This document shows, one piece after another, positions 1 through 8,050 of a stretch of 36,080 nucleotides of DNA. The DNA is taken from the IMG/VR virus record IMGVR_UViG_3300036851_000187, positions 1 through 36,080 of that record; one strand, 5' to 3'. Under the pieces are notes generated by a model, which did not search any database, had not been told where the DNA came from, and was given only the letters and a program-made list of their open reading frames with translations. Numbering within the stretch: position 1 is the stretch's first letter; every line of letters begins with the position of its first letter. This stretch comes from a virus. Position numbers and translations under genes: made by a program.

Positions 1-202
1 TGAGCCCTGCGTTCAGGATCTTCCGAGCAAGCCCGAATTGGTCAGACACGAGAACGGTTTCACCGTGGCGATTCTGCTTCCACTCGGTACGTGACACGTC
101 CTCGCGCTCTCTCCATGTGAGCGTGCGCAGGCGGAATACGGTTCCGCTCTCGTCGTCCTTGAGCGTGTAGTCGAACTCGCCTAGGGAGGGCGCGGTGGGC
201 AT
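1..202 (-). CDS. Tail assembly chaperone-like protein, 3' end cut by window edge
   Basis: An ATG at 202 opens a frame that runs without a stop to the left edge, giving about 67 residues. It begins MPTAPSLGEFDY and contains FRLRTLTWRERED, resembling the Trp-Arg-Glu block common near the start of tail assembly chaperones that sit just after the tail tube gene. Such proteins usually bind the tape measure protein before tail assembly, and many are made in two forms by a programmed frameshift near the 3' end, which would lie outside this window. The start lies 2 bases after the stop of the endonuclease VII-like gene. The position after the tail tube gene is the main support; the similarity is from memory. 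Confidence 0.6.
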   Translation of the reverse strand, partial: MPTAPSLGEFDYTLKDDESGTVFRLRTLTWREREDVSRTEWKQNRHGETVLVSDQFGLARKILNAGL

Positions 203-204
203 GA

Positions 205-774
205 CTAACTTGCCCACATAGACGTGGGCTCTCCTTTGGAACGAGACGCAGCGGCTTCGAGATAGCGCACAGCGACCATAAGGCCCGTCAGGTTGTCACC
301 AAGAATGCCTATAGATGTGTTGCACGCGAGGCACAAAACCCCCCTTATGTATCCGTGCTCGTGATCGTGGTCCGGTACGAGCTTGCAGCCAGAGCGGCCA
401 CAGATTTGGCAACTCTTGTGGAGGGCAAGAAGGCGCGCAGCCTCGACAGGGTCTATGCCCTGCTTCGCGTGCAGCTTAGCGCGCACTCGAGCGTGATGGC
501 GTTGCCTGTAACGCCTTCCAGACTCTATGGTTTTTTCCTTGTTGGCCGCCCTGTAGGCTCTCTCGCGCTCGAGTATTTGCTCACGAGTCCTTCCGCGCCT
601 TCGGCCATTCTGGTAATCACGGAACTTTTGAGGGTCGGCAGCGTACTCGGCGGCCTTCATGGCAAGCGTTCTATCTCTGCGCTTTCTATACTGCTCTGCT
701 TGATAGCCAGGATGAAGCAAGTACCACTGCGCAACGTATTCTCGATGCTTGCGTTTTTGTTCTTCAGTCTTCAT
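205..774 (-). CDS. Recombination endonuclease VII-like HNH homing endonuclease
   Basis: This 189-residue protein carries a C-terminal zinc-bound beta-beta-alpha nuclease module. CQICG and CLAC pairs (about residues 123-151) flank a DHDHEHGYIRG stretch and are followed by a conserved Asn, the layout of phage T4 endonuclease VII. The N-terminal half is very basic, with repeated Tyr/Arg segments such as YRKRRDR and ERAYRAANKEKT, typical of DNA-contacting arms of free-standing phage homing nucleases. It would cut a specific DNA site or branched DNA. It sits between the tail tube gene, whose stop overlaps its ATG as ATGA, and the tail chaperone gene, a pair normally adjacent. That makes a mobile homing gene more likely than a packaging resolvase. 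Confidence 0.82.
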   Translation of the reverse strand: MKTEEQKRKHREYVAQWYLLHPGYQAEQYRKRRDRTLAMKAAEYAADPQKFRDYQNGRRRGRTREQILERERAYRAANKEKTIESGRRYRQRHHARVRAKLHAKQGIDPVEAARLLALHKSCQICGRSGCKLVPDHDHEHGYIRGVLCLACNTSIGILGDNLTGLMVAVRYLEAAASRSKGEPTSMWAS

Positions 775-1955
775 CTGAAATACAAGGCATAGTCATTGTC
801 AGTTAATACGGACCGATTCACAAAGAGCGTCAGCCCCGCCGCTTGCCGTCCCGCCCTCACGCTCTCAGAGTGCTCGCGGATCTGGCACTTCGTAGCCGCG
901 ATCTCGATTAGGTTCGGCGTCGTCCCAACGATGGCGGAGAACGTGACCTCCGTGCCAGCGCCAAGAAGCCCGTAATCGTCGAGGACGCTCGTCTTCTGGC
1001 GGAGTGGATCAATCACGATTTTAGGCTCGCGCCTGGAGATACGTGCCGCGATATATCCACTCGTCCCGCCGCTCGTCGTAGGGTCGGGGTCCACCTCAAT
1101 GACGTTTCCAAAGTCGAGCGAGATCGAGGATGGAATACCGGCGACACCGTTAATCTGCACGATAGAATTCACGAACTTAGGCGCCGAGCTCGACTCGTAA
1201 GTAACCCCGGTGAAAAATGCGCCGGCGCCAATGAAGTCCACAGGCCCCTGAAACTCAGCCGAGAACCTCATGGCGTCGAGCGCGGCCATCGTGATCTTGC
1301 CCGTGCCCGCCGCCCCGCGGAGCCGATAGAGCTGGTCCTCGTTGGCCGTCCCCTGGTCGTTCTTCGCGGCCCGCTGAACCGTCAATGTCTTGAGGCCGCT
1401 CGAGCGCGGGCGGTACTTGACCGCGTAGGCCGTCGTCGCGCTCGAAGAGGTCGCGGATCCCGCACCCACGGTGATCGTGTCGCCGTTCGCGATATCCCCA
1501 CCGGATGTGACAACGTAGCGGAGGACGCCGGCGCCGTTACGGTCTTGCTCGATCGTGCCAGTCTTCCCACCCGTCGCCGAGTAGGAGGCACCGGCAAGAA
1601 AGATGCCGCCCCCGCCTGTAATCGTGCCGATCGTTATCTGTCGGACTTGCTCCTCGATCAGCCCGCACCCCTGAAGATAAGGGCCGATCTTCGGAGCCGT
1701 GCCGAGCACGCCACTCGTCTTACACTGAAATCCAACGCCAATCGTCGCGAGCTTCCCCGCGACGAAGTCGGCTGCCTGCGCCAAGTCCTCCGCCACCTCG
1801 TCATTGGTAGAGCGCGGGTAATTCGTCCCGAACGTGAACTCGGAACGAAACGGCTTGAGAGCCACGTCCGCCGCGGCGAGCGTCTCAGCCGTCCCGGAGG
1901 TCGCCTCGAGCTTCGCGGCCAGTTGCTGGTTCTGTTCTAAGAAGTTGTCAGCCAT
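771..1955 (-). CDS. Major tail tube protein
   Basis: This 394-residue protein has the composition of a tail tube subunit: rich in Gly, Thr, Ser and Ala, no signal peptide and no membrane segment. The N-terminus (ADNFLEQNQQLAAKLEATSGT) resembles tail tube proteins of lambda-like and P22-like siphoviruses. Residues near 290-340 hold a charged stretch followed by a C-terminal beta-rich segment ending NDYALYFR. It would polymerise into the hexameric ring tube through which DNA passes. It lies between the tail terminator-like gene and the endonuclease or chaperone pair, as expected. An internal Gly/Ser/Thr-rich part (roughly 110-180) could be an inserted surface domain. The ATG at 1955 has only a weak ribosome site. 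Confidence 0.75.
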   Translation of the reverse strand: MADNFLEQNQQLAAKLEATSGTAETLAAADVALKPFRSEFTFGTNYPRSTNDEVAEDLAQAADFVAGKLATIGVGFQCKTSGVLGTAPKIGPYLQGCGLIEEQVRQITIGTITGGGGIFLAGASYSATGGKTGTIEQDRNGAGVLRYVVTSGGDIANGDTITVGAGSATSSSATTAYAVKYRPRSSGLKTLTVQRAAKNDQGTANEDQLYRLRGAAGTGKITMAALDAMRFSAEFQGPVDFIGAGAFFTGVTYESSSAPKFVNSIVQINGVAGIPSSISLDFGNVIEVDPDPTTSGGTSGYIAARISRREPKIVIDPLRQKTSVLDDYGLLGAGTEVTFSAIVGTTPNLIEIAATKCQIREHSESVRAGRQAAGLTLFVNRSVLTDNDYALYFR

Positions 1956-1962
1956 GGCGCGT

Positions 1963-2433
1963 TTACCCCGAGGTCGGGTCTCCTATCTTTTCGTTATACG
2001 TAATAGAGAAACTTAGCTGCGGCCCCGGTAAGAGCACCTGCGACTCCGGATCTGTTATGTCCACGGTCCACTCGTGAAGGCGGCTGTTCCCGGTCCAGTC
2101 AGTAGCGAAGAGAGCGCGGACCATGTCCTCGATCGCCTTACCTACGTCTTCGCAGTTCGTCTTGTCGGCGAGCTTGAAGAGAATCTGGAAGGTCTGCTGG
2201 CGCGCGAAAGTGGCTACGTCGTCACCACCGGCCGGAGTGTTCGCGCCGCGGAGAATGATGATCTTCGGCGTGTCTCCGATCGCGTTGACGGAGAACTGCT
2301 CGCCGTCTTGCTCGAGGATCTGACGTTCCACGCCGACGAGCGTGTTCCCGTAGTTATAGGTGGCGTCGCCCTTGATCGCTTCGAGGCGGGTCTTGACTGC
2401 CTGGAAGAGCAGCTCTAGTTGGGAGGTAGCCAT
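1963..2433 (-). CDS. Tail terminator-like protein
   Basis: This 156-residue protein starts MATSQLELLFQAVKTRLEAI, the amphipathic helix typical of tail terminator or minor tail proteins (gpU-like), and continues with alternating beta segments around FQILFKLADK and LHEWTVDITDPE. Such proteins cap the growing tail tube and dock it to the head. Its ATG overlaps the stop of the upstream gene as TGATG, with a GGGAGG ribosome site about 8 bases before the start. The position immediately before the tail tube gene supports the role. I assign it by shape and order, not by a catalytic motif; another tail completion role is possible. Confidence 0.6.
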   Translation of the reverse strand: MATSQLELLFQAVKTRLEAIKGDATYNYGNTLVGVERQILEQDGEQFSVNAIGDTPKIIILRGANTPAGGDDVATFARQQTFQILFKLADKTNCEDVGKAIEDMVRALFATDWTGNSRLHEWTVDITDPESQVLLPGPQLSFSITYNEKIGDPTSG

Positions 2434-3113
2434 CAGGCGGCCTCCCTCTGGCCGCCCGAGCCGGCCTTCCTTCGCGTCGCGGCGAGAGCGAAGCGGATGC
2501 CCTGATTAAAGAGTTTGATCGCTGTGGGACGGAACTCTTTCCAGAGCGCGAAGAACCCGAGGAGGGGCCTATTGACGACTTGCTGCTCGAGGTGAAAGAG
2601 GAACTTGATCCCGCCACCCCGCGCCTCCGCAAGGAAGCGGCGGCCGTCCTTTCGGCGAATCACGAAGAGCCCCTTGACCTTGCGGCCCTTCGAGCCCACG
2701 AGATTAAAGCCCTGGCTTCGAGCCTGAAGAACGTTTCGTGTCTGGCGAAGAAGAGCCTTCGCTCTCTTCTGCTCAGCCTTGGATAGGCTCGAAAACGGCA
2801 CGGCGAGGCCTCCACCAGAGGACCTGGTCGTACCTCCGCGCTCGTGAAGGATCGCGACCGGCGAGCGCGTGCCTATGTCCACCCTCAAGCGATCGAGCTT
2901 CGTACCCGTCACGTCCACGCGAAACTGGCGAGGGAGCCCGCGGTTCGTGGCGCGCACCCCAGGAGGACCGCGCATGCGCCTTGCGCGGTGGAATCCGAGA
3001 TAGCGATACCCGATACGGTTCGCCACCCCCACCATGGCACGGTCAAGCTCCTGCGGCGCTGCCTTGAGGACGCGCAGGAGTCTTACCGCATCGATCTTTA
3101 CGTCGAGCGCCAT
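2433..3113 (-). CDS. HK97 gp10-like tail completion protein
   Basis: A basic 226-residue protein. The first part (helix about 5-35 with RVLKAAPQELDRAMVGVANRIG) resembles the HK97 gp10 or lambda gpZ group, which joins head and tail. LHERGG near residues 90-95 is reminiscent of the conserved histidine-containing turn of that group. Residues 110-230 are rich in Arg and Lys and may contact DNA or RNA in the neck. The upstream gene ends TAA directly against this ATG. It sits between the head closure gene and the tail terminator, the usual place for gp10-like proteins. Family membership is moderately sure; the function follows from order. Confidence 0.6.
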   Translation of the reverse strand: MALDVKIDAVRLLRVLKAAPQELDRAMVGVANRIGYRYLGFHRARRMRGPPGVRATNRGLPRQFRVDVTGTKLDRLRVDIGTRSPVAILHERGGTTRSSGGGLAVPFSSLSKAEQKRAKALLRQTRNVLQARSQGFNLVGSKGRKVKGLFVIRRKDGRRFLAEARGGGIKFLFHLEQQVVNRPLLGFFALWKEFRPTAIKLFNQGIRFALAATRRKAGSGGQREAA

Positions 3114-3446
3114 TTACTTGACACACCTGAGCTGATAGAGCCCGGAGCCTCTCGTGAGGACCTCGGACACCCGGTAAACTGGATTCGTTCCTCCCCCTGC
3201 GGGCTTGTCGGCCAAGAGCCTGAACTCGTCCTGGCCGATGGTTACTTTCACAACGTCCGTCCGCGAAACCACGAGCTCGATCGTGTTCGCGAGCACCTGC
3301 CCGATCGCATCGACCGGGTTCCGCGTGACCATGGCCTTTAGTGGGGACCATAGAGCCCGCCCGGCCGCGCGGTACTCTATGGCCTCACCGAGGGCATGGT
3401 TGGCAATGAATGTGGCGTTTGCTTTCTGGAGATCGGCGAAAGCCAC
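3114..3446 (-). CDS. Head-tail joining (head closure) protein-like
   Basis: A 110-residue protein starting at GTG with an AGGTGAG ribosome site. It has a short N-terminal helix (FADLQKANATFIANHALG) followed by beta strands containing VVKVTIGQDEFRLLADKP and a C-terminal YRVSEVLTRGSGLYQLRCVK. This size, the beta-barrel pattern and the place after the capsid and cement genes and before the gp10-like gene match the lambda gpFII or SPP1 gp16 type of head closure protein, which plugs the portal vertex and receives the tail. No diagnostic motif is visible, so the call rests on length, fold impression and order. Confidence 0.55.
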   Translation of the reverse strand: MAFADLQKANATFIANHALGEAIEYRAAGRALWSPLKAMVTRNPVDAIGQVLANTIELVVSRTDVVKVTIGQDEFRLLADKPAGGGTNPVYRVSEVLTRGSGLYQLRCVK

Positions 3447-3456
3447 TGGCGCTCAC

Positions 3457-3759
3457 CTACTTGTGCTTGTGGGGCTCGTGCGAGTGATGCGCAGCTTTGG
3501 CTTCCTTCTCTTCTTTCTCCCTGGCTTCCCTGGCAGCGTCGTCGGCCGTCTTGTCCGCCTTTTCGAAGACCTCGTGGCACTTCGCCACGTCCTTCTCGAG
3601 GTGGCGCGCGGCTTCGAGCTCACGCTTTGCGCGGACGAGCGCTTTCGGATCATCATCCGGAGAACCTGAAGCCTCGAGGTTCGCGTGCGCCGTCTCTGCC
3701 TGCCTGACGAGGAGAGCAACGGCGTTACCCACAGCGTCGAGTTCGGTTTTAAAGTTCAT
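3457..3759 (-). CDS. Small charged helical protein of the head operon, unknown function
   Basis: A 100-residue protein that should be almost entirely alpha-helical. A long run of Ala, Glu, Lys and Asp from about residue 40 to 90 (EKADKTADDAAREAREKEEKEAK) predicts a coiled coil, and the last ten residues are His-rich (HHSHEPHKHK). I do not recognise the family. It lies between the DUF2190 cement gene and the head closure gene, with an AAAGG ribosome site about 11 bases before the ATG. Its place suggests a head-assembly accessory, perhaps analogous to lambda gpFI, which helps packaging; this is inference. The His tail could bind metal ions. Confidence 0.6.
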   Translation of the reverse strand: MNFKTELDAVGNAVALLVRQAETAHANLEASGSPDDDPKALVRAKRELEAARHLEKDVAKCHEVFEKADKTADDAAREAREKEEKEAKAAHHSHEPHKHK

Positions 3760-3795
3760 GTGTTCGGTGCCTTTCGTTTCTCAGGTGAGAGGGCC

Positions 3796-4161
3796 TCACG
3801 GCATGTTCAGATACACGTCAGCCGTGGTGTCGCCGCTCGCCTTCGTCTTCGCGCAACGGCCCGCCAAGTTGTGCGTCGCGGCCGTTGTAGTGAGGCGATT
3901 GTTCGACACATCAAAGTAGAGAAGGTCTCCAGGCGATGCTGTATCGGTGGAGAGTGCGGCATACCGCACGACTACCCCACCGAGAAGGCATGAGACGCCA
4001 TCCGCGCTGGATGCCGCGTCTGCCGTGAGGAGTGCTACGGGACTGAGGGCTGCGGCTGTTGGCGGGAAGACGATGATGTCTCCGCTCAGCTTCGCTGAGG
4101 CGATGTTCTTGCAGGTCCCATAGAGTGGGGCGCCCGCGTCTCGGACTACATTCTTAGCCAT
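3796..4161 (-). CDS. DUF2190 capsid cement protein
   Basis: This 121-residue protein begins MAKNVVRDAGAPLY and is followed by short beta strands with Ala, Gly, Thr and Val (GDIIVFPPTAAALSPVALLTAD, GDLLYFDVSNNRLTTTA, AGRCAKTKASGDTTADVYLN). This matches DUF2190 proteins, small trimeric cement proteins that stabilise expanded phage capsids on the outside of the shell. The gene follows the capsid gene in the expression direction and has a strong AAAGGAG site 8 bases before the ATG. Between it and the capsid stop lies a 110-base spacer with two hairpins, which could set the ratio of cement to capsid protein. Confidence 0.78.
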   Translation of the reverse strand: MAKNVVRDAGAPLYGTCKNIASAKLSGDIIVFPPTAAALSPVALLTADAASSADGVSCLLGGVVVRYAALSTDTASPGDLLYFDVSNNRLTTTAATHNLAGRCAKTKASGDTTADVYLNMP

Positions 4162-4196
4162 GAATCAGACTCCTTTGTGGACCCGGTAGGCCGGAT

Positions 4197-4244
4197 CCGG
4201 TTATGAGCTCCCGAACCGGAGCCGGCTGCTAAGGGTCAGCCGGC
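4197..4244 (-). promoter_or_regulatory. Two adjacent hairpins between capsid and cement genes
   Basis: Inverted repeats form two stems in the 110-base spacer. GCCGGCTG at 4221-4228 pairs with CAGCCGGC at 4237-4244 around an 8-base loop, and CCGGTT at 4197-4202 pairs with AACCGG at 4214-4219. Neither is followed by a T-run in the direction of transcription, so a strong intrinsic terminator is unlikely. They may stabilise or process the mRNA, or attenuate read-through from capsid into the cement gene. The pairing is directly visible; the function is inference. Confidence 0.5.
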
Positions 4245-4271
4245 CCCAGCCCGGAGGCTCTCTCTTCACTG

Positions 4272-6383
4272 CTACGCGCCCTTGGTTCTGGCCCAGCCGC
4301 GGTGCTCGATGAACTTCACTCCGAAGTCGAGGAAGACCGCCCACTGAGTACCGAGGACGTTGTCACCTTGGATTGTCATCATGGTCGGCATCTCGTTGCC
4401 GTTCAGGAACGCGACCTCGGCACCTTCCGTCACGTCCGGCGAGGCGACGAGGTACCAGGCCGTGCTTCCGTTTGTGGCAGCGTCAAGACGCGGCTCGACG
4501 ATCAGCGTGAGCATGTTCGTGAACGGGTTCCGCGTGATATCGTTCGACTTCGCCGGATCGGCAATCGAGCCCACCGTCTGGGCCGCCAGGATCTCGAGCG
4601 CCGCTGGAACGAGGAGGAACCTCGGTTGGACGTTGAGAATCGGTGCCGTCTCGCCGGTAGTCACGAGACCCTTCTGGAGCCTCATGAGCTTCATGAGAGC
4701 TCCGAGGCCGGTGACCTCCGGTGTTCCCGTGGATGCGATGTAGTTCGATCCGCTCGTGTGCGTCGTCGCGAATAAAGCGACGCTATCTTCCGCCATCGTC
4801 GGTCCGACTCCGGACGCGGAAATCAGCAGGTTGTAGAACGTGTCGGTGACGGTTCGCGCCGCCTGATTTCCCATTCCAGTTGGGATGCGATCGAACGCGG
4901 AGAGGTCATCATTGATGATCGCCTGGCGGCCGATCCCGAAGCGCTTGGTGTAGGTGCCGATCGAGAAGCTCTCATTCACGTCCACCGTGGAGCCTTCGGC
5001 CATGGGTACTAAATCTGGTGTTAAAACCAAATTCCCCATATCGCCGAACTTGGGGCGGTTCAGCGGCTTGAAGTCGGCGGCGTTCCCGATCCTGACGAGC
5101 GGTCGCCACGTACTCGGAGCCTCTTGGTATGCAGCCAGAAGCCGCTTGTTGGCCGCGTCCTTCAAAATCGCTGGGAAATCCGAGGTGCTGTGGCTGAACG
5201 CGCGCGACATGAGATCCTCGCGCGTGCCGCGATCGGAAAGACCGCAGGAGCGGAGAGTCGTCCGCATGAGATCGAAGAGCGAGTATCCGCACACGTCGCG
5301 CGCCTGCTGATGCCTCGACTCCCAAGCCGAAGGAAGCTCGCCCTTCTCCTGACGAAGGCGGTTACAACGAAGGAGAAGACTGTCCGCCGCGGCGCGCCGG
5401 AACTTCGGCCTTGCGTCTTCCCCATACTCGATGCCGCTTGAGACCACAGGCGTCAGGGGCCGATCGCGCTTGAGCTGCTCAAGGATTTCGCCTCTTGCTT
5501 GCTCGACCGTGTAATTGTCGCGAATCATGACCACGATCTGATCGCGGTACTGTGGCCACTGGCCGATCATCTCTGCCATTTCGGTGGCACGCTCGCGCTC
5601 GCGAGTCTCCGCCGCATGCGCAAGCCGCACACTTGATTCGGTCGGAGGCGGCGGGGGATTTGTCGGCTCATCACCATTTGGCTTCGGAGCCGGCTTCGGG
5701 TCCTCCGTCGCCATGCGTAGCATGAACGCTTGCGCCTCTTCGTCGGTGGCGTTGGGATCGAGCCCTCTTTTGACGAGAGCATCCATAAGCTTCGGTTCCA
5801 TCTGGAACTCCTTCTGTTCGGGCTCTCGCCCTTGGGTAGAGCGTCCGACTCCAACTTCTGAGTCAGCCGCGATAGGGGTCAGGGAGAATTCGAGAATCTT
5901 CCACTTGCTGCCGAGGTCCGCTGGCCCTTCGAACCTCTGCCCGCCAGGACTGAACCACTCCTCTCCGCGCTCAAGAAATTTCCACTCCGTCACCTTGAAG
6001 CCAACGGAAGCGCCGCGAAGACTGCCGCTTTGGACCTTCGCGAATGCCTCTTGAGCCCGAGCGTCTTTGTCGAAGACGATTTCCGCGCGCACTCGGCGAG
6101 ATTCCTCGTCGATCCGTATGTTCTCGGGTCTCCCGAGAATCACAGCCGCATCATGATTGAGGAGGACCGCGCCAACGTCGCGCAGCGGCGAGATGTCAAC
6201 GGAGCCCCTTTCGTGAACAAGAATCTGTGGTACCCCGCCGAACCTGATACCGTCCGTCTGACTCGAGATGCTTACAGCCACGCGCTGCTGCTCGATATCG
6301 ATGTCCTCAGCACGAAGCGTGACGGATCGGTGAAAGACCTGATCCGGCCTTGCGAGCTGCTTCTGTCGCGATCTTTTTTTCAT
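4272..6383 (-). CDS. Prohead protease / major capsid protein fusion
   Basis: This 703-residue protein joins three head-assembly roles. Residues 20-180 look like an HK97-type (S78) prohead protease, with the likely catalytic His77 in LLNHD and Ser126 in LRGASVGF. Residues about 195-330 are charged and helical with a Pro-rich linker (PNGDEPTNPPPPP), resembling a scaffold or delta domain. Residues about 345-703 resemble the Mu gpT-like capsid protein, with GRQAIINDDL, LFATTHTSGSNY and a C-terminal FLDFGVKFIEHRGWARTKGA. Protease-capsid fusions are known in phages; the protease part normally cuts itself and the scaffold away to release mature shell protein. It follows the portal, with a GAAGGAAAG site before the ATG. 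Confidence 0.88.
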   Translation of the reverse strand: MKKRSRQKQLARPDQVFHRSVTLRAEDIDIEQQRVAVSISSQTDGIRFGGVPQILVHERGSVDISPLRDVGAVLLNHDAAVILGRPENIRIDEESRRVRAEIVFDKDARAQEAFAKVQSGSLRGASVGFKVTEWKFLERGEEWFSPGGQRFEGPADLGSKWKILEFSLTPIAADSEVGVGRSTQGREPEQKEFQMEPKLMDALVKRGLDPNATDEEAQAFMLRMATEDPKPAPKPNGDEPTNPPPPPTESSVRLAHAAETRERERATEMAEMIGQWPQYRDQIVVMIRDNYTVEQARGEILEQLKRDRPLTPVVSSGIEYGEDARPKFRRAAADSLLLRCNRLRQEKGELPSAWESRHQQARDVCGYSLFDLMRTTLRSCGLSDRGTREDLMSRAFSHSTSDFPAILKDAANKRLLAAYQEAPSTWRPLVRIGNAADFKPLNRPKFGDMGNLVLTPDLVPMAEGSTVDVNESFSIGTYTKRFGIGRQAIINDDLSAFDRIPTGMGNQAARTVTDTFYNLLISASGVGPTMAEDSVALFATTHTSGSNYIASTGTPEVTGLGALMKLMRLQKGLVTTGETAPILNVQPRFLLVPAALEILAAQTVGSIADPAKSNDITRNPFTNMLTLIVEPRLDAATNGSTAWYLVASPDVTEGAEVAFLNGNEMPTMMTIQGDNVLGTQWAVFLDFGVKFIEHRGWARTKGA

Positions 6384-6517
6384 GCGTGACTTTCCTTCGC
6401 CCTTGAGGCAAACTGAAGTGCGAGTTGACTGGAATGGGAAGGACAGGAGATGACCGGCGATGACGGGAATGGAGTGGAGGGTACGGGAATAGAAATGACT
6501 GGGTTTTCTTTGTTCAT
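6380..6517 (-). CDS. Possible 45-residue linker gene between portal and capsid fusion
   Basis: This short frame fills the whole gap between portal and capsid fusion. Its ATG abuts the portal stop as TAGATG and its TGA overlaps the capsid fusion start as ATGA, the same coupling seen across the window. The peptide starts MNKENPVISIPVPSTPFPS and is rich in Ser and Pro, with a more helical end (QLALQFASRAKESHA). There is no clear ribosome site, so it would depend on re-initiation after the portal stop. I recognise no family. It could equally be a non-coding spacer that happens to be open. Confidence 0.38.
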   Translation of the reverse strand: MNKENPVISIPVPSTPFPSSPVISCPSHSSQLALQFASRAKESHA

Positions 6518-8050
6518 CTAAGCCACCTCCGCCTCGTCCTCTTCGTCATCGGGCTGCTCCTCTGGAGCCTCCACTGCTTTGGGTTCCGGCTTCGGCTGCG
6601 CTTTAGCTTCGGCCTTTGCGACCATGTCGGGGAAGATTTCGAGCGTGAGCTTCTTCGCCGTGGCTTCCTTCTTGAACGCCTCGATATCCGTCAGCACCTG
6701 GAACCAATCGCGTCCGTGCTTCGCGGCGGCTTCCTGCGGCGTCATGAGGCCGGCCTTGATCGCCTCGATTTCTCCTGCCACGTCCTTCGAAGGATCGATC
6801 CAGTCCCAGCCGTCGGTAATCCAATCGGCGGCGCACATATCGAGGCGGCCGTAAGGAACGCGCCACATGCCCATGAGCGAGCCCATGCGGATGAACTCGG
6901 TCCATATCGGACAGTTGAATTGCCGGTTCAAGTCCTCTTGCTGAGGCTGCCAGTGCCGGCGGTCCTGGTTCTCGCCTTGGCGCGCTGAGAGGTACGTCAC
7001 CTGCGACAGGTCGCGCGAGATCAGCTCATACGCGGCATCCATGCCGCGCCCGCACTGGCGAAGCAGGATCTGCATGAGCTTGTCTACCTGCGCGGGCTGG
7101 ACGGATGAGTTGACCCCCTTGATGTCCTCCCCGGGATCGCCGTGGAAGATCATGCCGCCCTCGACGTAATCGAGGGTGTTCCCTTGCTCGTCCGTCTGCG
7201 GCGCGTTCCCGTCGGGTGAGGGGAACTGAAGCCCTTGTTGCCGCGTGATCATGAGCGCGAAGGCAGACGCCACGCGCTCTTTCGTGAGTACGAAGTCGAG
7301 GTATTGAGCGATCGCCTCGAAGGTGCCCGCGCACGTGAGAAAGCGAGTCATCCCACGGATCTGGCCGGGCTCAAGTGCATCAAAGATGTGGAGGATCTGA
7401 TCCGCCGGGTAGCGGACAGGGTTCGCCTCGACGAGCGCCTGGTCGCTCGCGTTTTCTGGATAGACCCAGTACGCAGCAGGCCGGCCGTCCGCCCCGAACT
7501 CGATCCCCTGGACGACGTTCGGCGCCCGGCGGCGAAAGTTGTCGTTCGTCGCGAGCCGTTCGCTACGGATCAAATCAAGCGAGAGGGGAATCTCGCGGCC
7601 ATCATCCACCGTAACTTTCCGAACAAGGATCTCGCCAGAAACAAGCTTCTCTTGCTGCACCATTCGCTGTTTCGCGTAGTAGTTCTCAGCCTCAGCCCAG
7701 CGCTTCCAGGCCTCGTCCACGCGGTCGTTAAAGTCGGTGAGTGGCTCATAGAGGCGCGGCTTCATGACGCGCGATTGCGGACGAATGCCGCAGCCGATGA
7801 GGTTCGCCACGATCGAGTTGACTACCCCGCGCGCGTAAGGGTTGTGGCGGTAGAGCTCGCGCGCCTGAGAGCGGGTGATGGCAAGATCGCGCTTCGCCTT
7901 CTGGTTGATTGTTTCTTGCGCCTTGGCACGCCACCCGGAGGTACGATCCGATGGGCCGGCAGGGAAAGAGCGCTTGATCAGCTCGAGGCGCGCGCGCGCC
8001 ATTGCACGTTTCAGCGCCCAGGTGGGAGCTATGCGGGAGAGAAGACTCAT
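6518..8050 (-). CDS. Lambda-type portal protein
   Basis: A 510-residue protein of the lambda gpB portal family. Support: the N-terminal block with RSQARELYRHNPYARGVVNSIVANLIGCGIRPQS (about residues 58-92), DLIRSERLAT, the GQIRGMTRFLTCA segment and SQVTYLSARQGENQDRR. It forms the dodecameric ring at one capsid vertex through which DNA enters and leaves and to which terminase docks. The acidic, Pro/Glu-rich C-terminus (about 470-510) is probably disordered. The length fits the family (about 500). Its ATG overlaps the stop of the gpW-like gene as ATGA, and the capsid fusion follows. No separate protease gene is present because that activity is in the capsid fusion. Confidence 0.93.
   Translation of the reverse strand: MSLLSRIAPTWALKRAMARARLELIKRSFPAGPSDRTSGWRAKAQETINQKAKRDLAITRSQARELYRHNPYARGVVNSIVANLIGCGIRPQSRVMKPRLYEPLTDFNDRVDEAWKRWAEAENYYAKQRMVQQEKLVSGEILVRKVTVDDGREIPLSLDLIRSERLATNDNFRRRAPNVVQGIEFGADGRPAAYWVYPENASDQALVEANPVRYPADQILHIFDALEPGQIRGMTRFLTCAGTFEAIAQYLDFVLTKERVASAFALMITRQQGLQFPSPDGNAPQTDEQGNTLDYVEGGMIFHGDPGEDIKGVNSSVQPAQVDKLMQILLRQCGRGMDAAYELISRDLSQVTYLSARQGENQDRRHWQPQQEDLNRQFNCPIWTEFIRMGSLMGMWRVPYGRLDMCAADWITDGWDWIDPSKDVAGEIEAIKAGLMTPQEAAAKHGRDWFQVLTDIEAFKKEATAKKLTLEIFPDMVAKAEAKAQPKPEPKAVEAPEEQPDDEEDEAEVA

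Noticed and set aside
4221-4244. Intrinsic terminator after the capsid gene
   Set aside because: The stem is good but no T-run follows in the direction of transcription.
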